Below are positions 34,338 through 42,591 of a DNA stretch of 64,000 nucleotides, piece by piece; position 1 is the first letter of the stretch, and each line of letters starts with the position of its first letter. The notes beneath the pieces are model-generated. The model ran no database searches and was not told where the DNA came from. It saw only the letters and a list, made by a program, of their open reading frames with translations. This stretch comes from CAUTXO01 sp963542625. Lineage in GTDB: Bacteria; Campylobacterota; Campylobacteria; Campylobacterales; SZUA-545. Both the position numbers and the translations under genes were made by a program. Where the stretch lies: NCBI GenBank assembly GCA_963542625.1, contig CAUTXO010000001.1, forward strand, positions 1 through 64,000, written 5' to 3'.

Positions 34338-35102
34338 TCATATCCTTTGCGCCGTCCACGCTCTGATTTTATACGGGACGGAAATTATGTCAAGTCCTGA
34401 GATCTTGCCTTCTATCATCGCCAAAACTTCCTCCCATTTGTCTCCCGCTTGCGCTTGAATGTCATTGACGCTTTTCCACGCGCCGATGTAGCGCTCGCGG
34501 CTCATATGCTCGGTGTAGTCAATCTCTGCAAAAAAGCAATTCTTAAAATGCCCGCTGCTCTCAATGACCGCCGTCCAGTCCTTGGTGTTTTGCGCCCCGC
34601 TTGAAACGCGCTTTAGATCTGGCAGCATTGCGCGGATCTGCTCTTCTATCTCATAAAACACCGTCCCTTCTTGCAAGTTGCGCGGATTCCACATCGCCGT
34701 GAATGAGCCGCCAGGCTTTAAGATCCGCCTAAACTCAGCAAGCGCCGCGGGCGCGTCCGTCCAGTGGAATGAGCTTGCCATTATCACCCAGTCGTAAGAC
34801 CCTGCTTCTAGCCCCGTGCTCTCAGCGCTTGCCTTATGCCACGCTGCCTTAGTGTTTTTCGTGTATTCCACGCCCTCGCTTCGCATTGCGTCGTTTGGCT
34901 CAACGGCGGTAACAGCTAGCCCAATATTGCAAAGCATTTTTGTGAGCTTGCCCGTGCCCGCACCAACTTCTGCGACCGCAAAATCTCCCCTTGCCGCGCC
35001 CCGCTCATTCACGCACAAAAAGAGCTTTTCTAATAGCACACTGCTATACGCGGGGCGGTTGTGGTAGTCCTTTGCCACCTGTGTAAAATCGCCTTGTTTC
35101 AC
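34338..35102 (-). CDS. SAM-dependent methyltransferase (second of pair)
   Basis: A 254-residue class I methyltransferase: AVAEVGAGTGKLTKMLCNIG, AVEPNDAMRSEG, YDWVIMASSFHWTDAP. It is clearly related to the following gene through the shared AVEPNDAMR motif and the C-terminal RERYIGAWKSV segment. It has no homopolymer tract, unlike its partner. The start is GTG, overlapping the CysC-like stop (GTGA). Its role is inferred from the O-methyl phosphoramidate context. Confidence 0.82.
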   Translation of the reverse strand: MKQGDFTQVAKDYHNRPAYSSVLLEKLFLCVNERGAARGDFAVAEVGAGTGKLTKMLCNIGLAVTAVEPNDAMRSEGVEYTKNTKAAWHKASAESTGLEAGSYDWVIMASSFHWTDAPAALAEFRRILKPGGSFTAMWNPRNLQEGTVFYEIEEQIRAMLPDLKRVSSGAQNTKDWTAVIESSGHFKNCFFAEIDYTEHMSRERYIGAWKSVNDIQAQAGDKWEEVLAMIEGKISGLDIISVPYKIRAWTAQRI

Positions 35103-35620
35103 TGTTCTCCTATCAATTTAAGAATTTGCGCCGCCTTTAGATCTAGGGCGTCTTGCCTTGTGTTGTCTATTTTTAAGTGGCAGTTTTTTGGCATATCAAA
35201 AGCTAAATCCATTCCAACGACGTTTTTTACGCCGCCATTTGCCCCGCTAGAAAAGCCGCTGTATAGCCCCTTTTGGTCGCGCCGTTTGAGCTCATCAAGG
35301 GAGCATTCTATAAAGATCTCGTAATACTCACGGACGTTTTTGCGGTTTTGCTCGAAGATCTCGCCATAAAGAGACATCGTGGCGCAAACGACGTTAATAT
35401 CCTGCCCGACCAAAAACGCGCACATAGCCGAGATCCGCCTAGCGTTTAAGAGCCTATCGGCGGGCGTGTGGCCTAGGTCGTTACCCAAAATGGCGCGGAA
35501 GGAGTCGCCGTCTAAAAATACTGTGTTTGGGTGGCGCTTTTTTAGGCGCGCAAAAACTTCTTTGCCGATGGTGGTTTTGCCGCTACCGCTTAGCCCTGTG
35601 ATCCAAATGAGTTTAGCCAT
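35099..35620 (-). CDS. CysC-like kinase, probable cytidine diphosphoramidate kinase (Cj1415-like)
   Basis: About 173 residues of the adenylylsulfate-kinase fold, starting MAKLIWITGLSGSGKTTIGK with the P-loop GLSGSGKTT; VFLDGDSFRAILG and NARRISAMCAFLV follow. The ATG at 35618-35620 is chosen because the P-loop should lie near the N-terminus and because it overlaps the upstream stop. The open frame continues 74 codons further up inside the sulfotransferase-like gene, but that part is RGATCY low complexity. In C. jejuni this kinase adds a 3'-phosphate to cytidine diphosphoramidate. True adenylylsulfate kinase is the alternative; no sulfate-activation genes are nearby. Confidence 0.82.
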   Translation of the reverse strand: MAKLIWITGLSGSGKTTIGKEVFARLKKRHPNTVFLDGDSFRAILGNDLGHTPADRLLNARRISAMCAFLVGQDINVVCATMSLYGEIFEQNRKNVREYYEIFIECSLDELKRRDQKGLYSGFSSGANGGVKNVVGMDLAFDMPKNCHLKIDNTRQDALDLKAAQILKLIGEQ

Positions 35621-36968
35621 TTTTACCGCTTTGTGCTGGTGTGCGCGTTTGCGCTGGGGCGCTAGATCTTGTGCTAGATCTTGCGGCGTTAGATCCAGCA
35701 AAGTTAGCACCAGCACCCATAAATCCTGCGGCGTCTTGCGCGGTTTGTTCGCCTTGCGCTTCTTGCGCGCCGTTAGATCCCGCGTTAGATCTCGCGCCAC
35801 TGGATCTGCCATTTGCTGCGCGGATCTCATCACGCAAGGCAAGCACGCTTTCTACCACCGCGCATTTTTTGGCTTTGTAACGCAAAATAAACACGATGTT
35901 TTTCACAAAGCGCCTAAAAATAATCATCGGCTTTAACACCCCTAAGCGCTCTAAAAACCTAAGCACCGGCACGGTTAAAAGATGCGAATACTCGTAAGAA
36001 TAATGAAACGAAAGCAAGTTTAATAAATTCACGCGTGAGTCGCCTAAAAGCTCTGCGCGGCAAATGGCGCTTTGGCTCATATCCGCCTTGGTGCAAAGCT
36101 TGTAGCCAGCGGCAAGATAAAGCGGCGCAAACATAGTCTCAAAGGCAAGCTGTTCTTCTTGGCTTAGGGCATCGTAAGTGATTTCTTTTTGCACTTCAAG
36201 CATCAGGTCTCCTTTAGCAGATTCATACTCCCAAGCCTTACCCATAAAGGTAGCCTTTAGCAAAGATGGCGTAAATTCCAAGCCGACACGCTCGCAAAGA
36301 TCTTTCATACAAACGTCTGGATCCATATGCAAATCTTCTAACCTAAGCGTGATGTAATTAGCAAGATCCTTATGCAAAAAGTAATTTTTCATCCCGAATT
36401 TATACGCTTCTAATAAGCCCAAAACATAATTTACAGCCGTATTTTTTAACTTTTGCTTTAGCCTGATGTGAGAAACGATGGCATTACTCATATCCCTAAA
36501 CATATGCACGATAAAAACGTTTTTAAAGATAGCCTCTCGTTCTTTTAAGTAGAGCTCGCTCGGGTTTGAATGAATGTGCTCTACTATGTGCGTTACGTTT
36601 GTAAAATTAAAGCAAGCGGCAATAGCTGCGTAAAAACTTTCTATGTAATTTTTAACGGATCTTTGCCTAGCCGCTGCTGGAATAAAAACGTCCTTAAACT
36701 TCTGCGTATCAAAACTTAAGGTGTTTTTGCTGTAAAAAAAGTTATTTGCCGTGCTGAATTTATTCACGTAAGGGTCTCTAAAAAAGCTCTCGCAAAGCAT
36801 ATCAAGCGACAAATCCATACGCGATGAAAAAAACTCATAACTATCAAAAAAACCGCTTGGCACAAAGGCAACGTTTTTATGCCCGTCTAGCATACTTTGA
36901 AGCAAGCTAGATCCGCTCCTGCTATGCACGTAAATATAGATGATTGTAAGATGTTCTAAACTTTTCAT
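35613..36968 (-). CDS. Sulfotransferase-fold protein, candidate phosphoramidate transferase
   Basis: About 451 residues. The N-terminus has the 5'-phosphosulfate-type loop YVHSRSGSSLLQSMLDGH; further on FRDMSNAIVSHIRLKQKLK resembles the 3'-phosphate-binding motif, and LRLEDLHMDPD the usual sulfotransferase RYEDL element. The last 60 residues are a low-complexity RGATCY-derived tail (RSSGARSNAGSNG and similar). Overlap with a CysC-like kinase whose product carries a 3'-phosphate suggests it uses that donor, transferring phosphoramidate instead of sulfate; this is inference. The start is the ATG at 36966-36968, giving an ATGA overlap with the upstream gene. Confidence 0.65.
   Translation of the reverse strand: MKSLEHLTIIYIYVHSRSGSSLLQSMLDGHKNVAFVPSGFFDSYEFFSSRMDLSLDMLCESFFRDPYVNKFSTANNFFYSKNTLSFDTQKFKDVFIPAAARQRSVKNYIESFYAAIAACFNFTNVTHIVEHIHSNPSELYLKEREAIFKNVFIVHMFRDMSNAIVSHIRLKQKLKNTAVNYVLGLLEAYKFGMKNYFLHKDLANYITLRLEDLHMDPDVCMKDLCERVGLEFTPSLLKATFMGKAWEYESAKGDLMLEVQKEITYDALSQEEQLAFETMFAPLYLAAGYKLCTKADMSQSAICRAELLGDSRVNLLNLLSFHYSYEYSHLLTVPVLRFLERLGVLKPMIIFRRFVKNIVFILRYKAKKCAVVESVLALRDEIRAANGRSSGARSNAGSNGAQEAQGEQTAQDAAGFMGAGANFAGSNAARSSTRSSAPAQTRTPAQSGKNG
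35625..35830 (-). repeat. In-gene RGATCY array at the 3' end of the sulfotransferase-like gene
   Basis: Several AGATCT, AGATCC and GGATCT sites clustered in the last 200 bases of the gene, encoding Ala-Arg-Ser, Gly-Ser-Asn and Ser-Ser-Thr-Arg-Ser-Ser type sequence. The core fold ends before it. Confidence 0.65.
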
Positions 36969-38599
36969 TTTATCTGCAATAAATTCCAAAAGATGTATTC
37001 GTAATTTGCCCGCGCGCGCATATGATCTTCAAACATTTTCCAAATGCCCTTTTTGTTAAAGCGCTCATCTAGGGATCCTATGCGCTCACTTAAGAGTTCT
37101 TTTAACTCGTTTCTAAACCAAGCGCCAAGCGGGACGCTAAAGCCCCTTTTTGGCCTAGCTGTTAGATCTTGCGGGATTAGCCCCTTTAAAAGCTCGCGCA
37201 ATAAAAATTTGTTTGCGCGCAAATAAAAGGGCAAAGAGTTTGCAAATTCCACAAAACGGCTATCCAAAAAAGGCGCAACGGCATCTAGCCCATAATAATA
37301 AGACGCACCAAAGGACTTCACAAAAACATCGCCTGTTAAATAATGCCTTTTATCAAGGGCGTTTAGGCTTTGTTCAATGTTACGTGGATCTAAGGGTGCG
37401 CGCTCTCCCAAAAGCTCATAAAACCCAAGACGCCTACCTTGCAAAAAATCCGCGCTAAAGACTTTTGAAAGATCCCAGGGCTTAAGAGCGCCAAAAACGG
37501 ACGCGTAGATATTTTCAAGGCTTGGATTTTTCACAAAAAACGCGGCTTTTTTAAGCCTTTGCACGTTTGAATATTCAAATGCCAAGCCAAGCAAAGATCT
37601 AAGCGCACTAGGAATTGGGCGCAAAATCCTATACGCGCGCCTTGTGAATTGGTAGCGTTTATAGCCAAAAAAAAGCTCGTCCGCGCCATCGCCACCTAAA
37701 GCCACCTTAACGTGCTTGGCGGTTTCTTTGCAAAGTAGCATAAAAGCAAGGCTTGAAGTATCGCCAAAGGGCTCGTAATACGCCTTGCCAAAATCTTGCA
37801 TCAGCGCCAAAACATCTTTTGCGCTAAAGATGAATTCAAAATGTTCGGTTTGCAAATATTTGGATGTTTGCGCAGCAAAGGGTGCTTCGTTATATGCGCG
37901 CTCTTTAAAAGCCACCGTAAATGTTTTTAGCTTTGATGTTTTTTTAGCAGCAATGGCGGCTAAAGCCGAGCTATCCACGCCCCCGCTTAAAAAAACGCCG
38001 ATGTCTTCTTTTGGCGCTGGCAAACAAAGATCCAAAAGGCGCCTTGCTTCTTCTAGGGCTTCCTTTAGATTGTAGTTTTTTGCATCTTGCACGCTAGCGT
38101 AATAGATCTTTGGCGCTTCTAATTTTTTGCAAAATTCCAAATACATACCGCCGTAAAGCTTTTTTACACCGTCAAAATAGCAAGTGCCAAATGGGTAAAA
38201 GCCAAAGCTAACGAATTTAATCAGCACGTCTTGATTTGCGTTTTTTAAAAAATTTTCAGGTAGCAAATCCGCCCTTAGCGCAAAGGCAAATTCGCCACCA
38301 CCATAGGCGTAATACAAGGGCTTGCTACCGATTTTATCTTGCATAAGGTATAGCTTGCCAGCGGTTTTATCAAACAGCACAATTATAAATGTGCCGTAAA
38401 GTTTGTTTAAGATCCTAGCCGCGCCTAGCTTTCGCAATTCTTGCAAAAACTCTTCAGCGGTTTTTGCCTTGCTAAGATCTAGCGGTTCAAAAGTAGCGCC
38501 GTATATTGAGCCGTAAAAGCTAAGCTCAAAGTCTGCGCCTAAAATGTTATTGCCAAGATCTCCCGTAATCTTTACGCCGTTTGCCGTGGTTAGGTTCAT
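36965..38599 (-). CDS. Asparagine synthetase-like protein lacking the glutaminase cysteine
   Basis: A 544-residue protein with the two-domain AsnB plan. The synthetase half has an intact PP-loop (GVFLSGGVDSSALAA) and LGGDGADELFFGYKRY. The N-terminal half looks like the glutaminase domain (KLYGTFIIVLFDKTAGKLYL), but it begins MNLTTANGVK, without the Met-Cys-Gly start. The catalytic Cys2 is therefore missing and the protein should not hydrolyse glutamine. It may use free ammonia or make another amide or ester. Overlaps of 4 bases join it to both neighbours. Confidence 0.82.
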   Translation of the reverse strand: MNLTTANGVKITGDLGNNILGADFELSFYGSIYGATFEPLDLSKAKTAEEFLQELRKLGAARILNKLYGTFIIVLFDKTAGKLYLMQDKIGSKPLYYAYGGGEFAFALRADLLPENFLKNANQDVLIKFVSFGFYPFGTCYFDGVKKLYGGMYLEFCKKLEAPKIYYASVQDAKNYNLKEALEEARRLLDLCLPAPKEDIGVFLSGGVDSSALAAIAAKKTSKLKTFTVAFKERAYNEAPFAAQTSKYLQTEHFEFIFSAKDVLALMQDFGKAYYEPFGDTSSLAFMLLCKETAKHVKVALGGDGADELFFGYKRYQFTRRAYRILRPIPSALRSLLGLAFEYSNVQRLKKAAFFVKNPSLENIYASVFGALKPWDLSKVFSADFLQGRRLGFYELLGERAPLDPRNIEQSLNALDKRHYLTGDVFVKSFGASYYYGLDAVAPFLDSRFVEFANSLPFYLRANKFLLRELLKGLIPQDLTARPKRGFSVPLGAWFRNELKELLSERIGSLDERFNKKGIWKMFEDHMRARANYEYIFWNLLQIK

Positions 38600-39735
38600 T
38601 TGCCATCGCCATTTAAACGCAAAAATTCATACAAACCCGCTAGCTTAACGCTCCAGCTAAGCCTTTCTTTTGCCATTTTTTGCATATCTTTTTGCGCTTG
38701 CTCTAGATCTAGGGCATCGTAAAATTCCACAATACGCTCTAAATCAATCTGCGTTTCGTTTGCTTCAAGCTTTAAGGCAAAGCTTTCCTGCGCGTTTAGA
38801 TCCACGTCATCATAAGCATAAACAAAGGGTATCCCCCGCGCAATGTATTCGCGCGTTTTTAGGGCGCAAGCTTGCTGTATTTTGTTGCGGAAAACAGCAA
38901 GGCTTGAGATGGCAAGGTCGCACGATGAAAACTCAAGATCTAGCTTCTCACGCCCAAGCAAACCGCAAACGGTTATATCAACAAGCGGGTTTTTAATAGA
39001 GCTAATATGCTGCTCTTGGCTAGCTGTAACTTTCCCTACAATTTTGAGCGAGATCTTTTTAGCGCCGCGATACGCCTTGGCGCCGGCTAAGATCCTATCC
39101 AAACCGTGCCAATGCGTAAAATTAGACGCTACAAAGATTATCCTAAGATCTATGACGCGCTTTTGCCTTTTTACAAAACTAAAAGCGTTTTCATCTATGC
39201 CGTTTGAAAAAACAAAAAACGGCTTAGCTCTTAAGATCTTGCGCTCTTGCAAGGCGGCAATCTCCCCCGTTACCGCAACAAACCCACGCACAAAATTCAA
39301 ATAAAACAGCGACAAAATGCTTTCAACAAAAGCCTTTATTTTGTTTTTTACGCCACCGCTTGCGGATATTTCCATAATCTCGTTCGTATGATGCTCGGAA
39401 AATATTTTTTTGCCGTATTTAAGCGCAAAGAAAAAGGATGAAAAATCAGAATTTGCGTAGCGTAAAACAATCAAATCATATTTATTCAAATCAACCGTTT
39501 TTGCAAGTAGGTAGTATCTAAAAAGCTTCCTAGCTATCCGGTCTATGGCGGGGTGAAAAAACGGCGCGGGGCTAACTAAATGCAAATTGCCATATGTGCC
39601 GTTTGTGCCAGAATTTAAAAGGATAAAGTCCATATCCAAGCCAGCCTTTGCGGCTAGAAGCGCCTGCTCTTTTAACTTTTTTTCAACACCGCAAATGCTA
39701 CCTGATAAAAAAATATTAATGTGCGCTACTTTCAA
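38596..39735 (-). CDS. Glycosyltransferase, GT4-like
   Basis: A 379-residue GT-B type glycosyltransferase. It has an N-terminal donor-independent half (MKVAHINIFLSGSICGVEKK, EHHTNEIMEI) and a C-terminal nucleotide-sugar half with IIFVASNFTHWHGLDRILAG and the C-terminal alpha/beta segment around CALKTREYIARGIPFVYAY. Sugar specificity cannot be read. The start is TTG with an excellent AAAGGA site 5 bases ahead, inside the end of the epimerase gene. Confidence 0.78.
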   Translation of the reverse strand: MKVAHINIFLSGSICGVEKKLKEQALLAAKAGLDMDFILLNSGTNGTYGNLHLVSPAPFFHPAIDRIARKLFRYYLLAKTVDLNKYDLIVLRYANSDFSSFFFALKYGKKIFSEHHTNEIMEISASGGVKNKIKAFVESILSLFYLNFVRGFVAVTGEIAALQERKILRAKPFFVFSNGIDENAFSFVKRQKRVIDLRIIFVASNFTHWHGLDRILAGAKAYRGAKKISLKIVGKVTASQEQHISSIKNPLVDITVCGLLGREKLDLEFSSCDLAISSLAVFRNKIQQACALKTREYIARGIPFVYAYDDVDLNAQESFALKLEANETQIDLERIVEFYDALDLEQAQKDMQKMAKERLSWSVKLAGLYEFLRLNGDGK

Positions 39736-40780
39736 TAATTTCCTTTACTATTTTTTCACACGCTCTGCCGTCGCCGTATAGGGGCTTAACCGGCTTTGAA
39801 ACGCTTTTTATTTTTAGATAAGCATTTATCATACTATTGCCCCCCCCCCCGACCAGAACATTTGCGCCTTCATCTACTAGCTCGCTCCATTCTGTTTCAT
39901 CTCTTGCAACAACGCAACGCTTACCAAAAAAATACGCTTCCTTTTGCAAACCGCCACTATCGGTTATGGCAACTGAGCAATGCAAAAGCAGCCAGATCAT
40001 CTCCAAATAGCCAACTGGATCTGTGACGCAAATATCGCCGGTAGAAATTCCAAAAGCATCAAGCGCGCCTTTTGTGCGTGGGTGGAGCGGCAAAACCACT
40101 TGCTCGTGCTTTGCAATTTCACGCAAGCCGCTAAAAATACTTTCAAGACGCGCTTTATCGTCCGTGTTTTCTGCTCTGTGAATGGTAGCAAGCACAAAGT
40201 TTGAGCTAAGATCTAGCCCCGGGCGCCTTGCTTTTTCTTTGTAATACAGGGCGCCGTCAAACATCACATCGCCACTATTTACAACGCGCACGCCAAAATT
40301 TCCAAAGCCCTCACGCTCTAAATTTTGCACGGCAAGATCCGTAGGGCAAAACAAAAACGCGCTTAGTCTGTCGGTTAAGATCCTGTTTATTTCTTCTGGC
40401 ATTTTCATATTAAAACTACGCAAGCCCGCTTCAATATGCGCGATTTTTATATGCAACTTAGCAGCAGTAAGCGCCGCGGCTAGCGTTGAGTTTGTGTCGC
40501 CATAAACTAGCACAAGATCTGGTGATAGCTCTAGCATAACGCTCTCTAGCGCTTCCATCATTTTTGCCGTTTGCGCCGCGTGGGAATTTGCCCTGATGTT
40601 TAGCTTAAAGTGCGGTTTTGGAATGTCTAGCTCGTCAAAAAATATATCGCTCATATTAAGATCATAGTGCTGACCGGTATGGATTATAAACTCTTGTATC
40701 TCGGTGTTTTTTAGCGCCCGGCTAAAGCTTGCCGCCTTTATAAATTGCGGCCTGGCGCCTAAAACGGTTGCTATCTTCAT
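39716..40780 (-). CDS. wecB: UDP-N-acetylglucosamine 2-epimerase (non-hydrolysing)
   Basis: Interconverts UDP-GlcNAc and UDP-ManNAc. The 354 residues have the family marks GARPQFIKAA, HTGQHYDLNMSDIFFDEL, VYGDTNSTLAAALTA, HIEAGLRSF and DSGGLQKEAYFFGKRCV. A G11 tract near the C-terminus encodes NVLVGGGGNSM and is in frame, so the epimerase is phase-variable but ON. It supplies ManNAc or a derived uronic acid to the polymer. It overlaps neighbours by 4 and 20 bases. Confidence 0.92.
   Translation of the reverse strand: MKIATVLGARPQFIKAASFSRALKNTEIQEFIIHTGQHYDLNMSDIFFDELDIPKPHFKLNIRANSHAAQTAKMMEALESVMLELSPDLVLVYGDTNSTLAAALTAAKLHIKIAHIEAGLRSFNMKMPEEINRILTDRLSAFLFCPTDLAVQNLEREGFGNFGVRVVNSGDVMFDGALYYKEKARRPGLDLSSNFVLATIHRAENTDDKARLESIFSGLREIAKHEQVVLPLHPRTKGALDAFGISTGDICVTDPVGYLEMIWLLLHCSVAITDSGGLQKEAYFFGKRCVVARDETEWSELVDEGANVLVGGGGNSMINAYLKIKSVSKPVKPLYGDGRACEKIVKEIIESSAH
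39840..39850 (-). repeat. Poly-G tract (G11) in wecB
   Basis: Eleven G read as Gly-Gly-Gly-Gly within LVGGGGNS; in frame here. A slip would remove about the last 40 residues. Confidence 0.85.
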
Positions 40781-42591
40781 TCTATGCCGCCAAAAACTTC
40801 AAGCCATTTTGCGTAGGCAATCACTCTCCAAAACTTACCGCTGTAAGCTTGCTTGCCGCTTATAAACGCATCAAAATCGCTCAAGATCTTTTCATTTATA
40901 TACTTGCTTTTTTGCGCCGCCAAAGCTAGCTCGTCCCGCAAAAAAACGTGATGCTTTTTAAACCAAAGCGCTTCAGGCGTTGCAAAACCTATCTTATCTT
41001 TTCTAGATGAAATGATTGCCGGCAAGATCTTAGCCAAAGCTTCACGCAAGATCCGTTTAGTTTGCCCACGGTGAATTTTACGCGTTTTATCAGCACAAAG
41101 CAAAAACTCCACCAAGCGATAATCCAAAAACGGCAACCTAGATTCAACGGACGAAAACATAGAATTCCTATCTTCATAGTGCAAAAGCGCCGGTAGGTTG
41201 GTGTGGAAGATCTGCGCTAGGGACATTTTGGCTAGGTTACTGCTGCGCTCTCCATAATCTATATACGGGAATTTAACGTCTATGTTTTTAAATAAATCCG
41301 TATTTAGCCACGCGCTCTTTGCGGGCTTAACTAGCTTTTTTATAAACGCCGGCAGTGTGTAAAACAGCGCCCTGGCAATCAAATAAAACTTTGAAATACC
41401 GTGCATCTTGCTAAGGGCTGCTACTTCTTTTGTAAATAAGCCAAACTGAAACTTCACCAAGCATTCCGACAAAAACGAGTAAAAATATTCATTGTAGCCG
41501 CCTAAGATCTCATCGGCACCCTGACCGTCTAGCATAACCTTTATGCCAAGATCTTTCGCCCTTTCAAACACGCAAAATTGCGCAAAAATGGACGTTGAAG
41601 CATAGGGAACATCTTGCGCGTATATGGTTTTTTTCAAAAAATCCGCATCAAGGAGCCTATCTAGATCTGGGTAGATCTTATGGCTTGCGATGTTTTTTTG
41701 GCTTGCCACACCATCTATAAACAAGCTCTCGTCTATGTTTTTATCCGCGTAGCAAGCGCTAACACAGTCTAGGCGCTTATCGCTCAAAACATCATCTGCC
41801 ATAGAAACAATGGACGAGCTATCAAGCCCACCAGATAGACAAGATCCAACACTCACATCCGCCCTAAGCCGCAAAGAAACAGCGGATCTAAAAAGCTCCA
41901 AAAAGTCTGCGGATCTAGTCTGCGGCTCATACCACTTGCTGATACTATAAGAATTAGCTTGCAAGTCGTAAAGTAGCTTTTCGCCCGCGCACAGCTGCTT
42001 TATGGATCTAAAGAATGTATTTTGATTGTAGTCTATCAGCGCGTTTTGCAAAAAGTTATACACAGCTTCTTCATCAACGCACGCGTCAAAGTTTTCAAGG
42101 GCTACAAACTGCTTAATCTCCGAGCCAAACACAAAAAAATCACCTATTTTTGAGTAGTAAAAAGGCTTAACGCCAAACCTATCCCTAGCGCAAAAAACGG
42201 TTTTTTGTAGTTTGTCGTAAATGGCAAAAGCCCACATACCGTTTAAGCGCCATAAGCAATCTTGCCCAAAGAAATCATAGGCTGCTAAAATAACTTCCGT
42301 ATCGCCAGCGGTTGTGAAGGCATAGCCCTTATCTAAAAGCTCTTGTTTTAATTCTTGGAAGTTGTAGATCTCGCCGTTATATACAATCGTGTAGCGCTCC
42401 AAATAAGACATAGGCTGATTAGAACAAGCCCCAAGATCTACGATAGAAAGCCTGCGATGCCCAAGCGCCACGCCATCATCTACAAAAACACCCGAAGAAT
42501 CTGGCCCCCTGTGCTTGACGGCGTCAAGCATAAGCGGCAAGTAGCCCTTTGGTATAGGCTTATTAGCTAGTATGCCTGCTATGCCACACAT
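40777..42591 (-). CDS. asnB: Asparagine synthetase-type amidotransferase
   Basis: A 604-residue glutamine-hydrolysing AsnB-type enzyme. It begins MCGIAGILANK, so catalytic Cys2 is present, and has HRGPDSSGVF, GEIYNFQELK and the PP-loop SCLSGGLDSSSIVSMA. Within a surface-polysaccharide operon such enzymes often convert uronic acids to uronamides (as WbpS-type proteins do) rather than make asparagine. It overlaps wecB by 4 bases and the C5-epimerase-like gene by 29. Confidence 0.88.
   Translation of the reverse strand: MCGIAGILANKPIPKGYLPLMLDAVKHRGPDSSGVFVDDGVALGHRRLSIVDLGACSNQPMSYLERYTIVYNGEIYNFQELKQELLDKGYAFTTAGDTEVILAAYDFFGQDCLWRLNGMWAFAIYDKLQKTVFCARDRFGVKPFYYSKIGDFFVFGSEIKQFVALENFDACVDEEAVYNFLQNALIDYNQNTFFRSIKQLCAGEKLLYDLQANSYSISKWYEPQTRSADFLELFRSAVSLRLRADVSVGSCLSGGLDSSSIVSMADDVLSDKRLDCVSACYADKNIDESLFIDGVASQKNIASHKIYPDLDRLLDADFLKKTIYAQDVPYASTSIFAQFCVFERAKDLGIKVMLDGQGADEILGGYNEYFYSFLSECLVKFQFGLFTKEVAALSKMHGISKFYLIARALFYTLPAFIKKLVKPAKSAWLNTDLFKNIDVKFPYIDYGERSSNLAKMSLAQIFHTNLPALLHYEDRNSMFSSVESRLPFLDYRLVEFLLCADKTRKIHRGQTKRILREALAKILPAIISSRKDKIGFATPEALWFKKHHVFLRDELALAAQKSKYINEKILSDFDAFISGKQAYSGKFWRVIAYAKWLEVFGGIE

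Noticed and set aside
33507..35102. RGATCY-specific DNA methyltransferase
   Set aside because: The SAM methyltransferases here have small-molecule type motifs (AVEPNDAMR) and no DPPY or NPPY motif; they belong to the phosphoramidate set. No DNA methylase is visible in the window.
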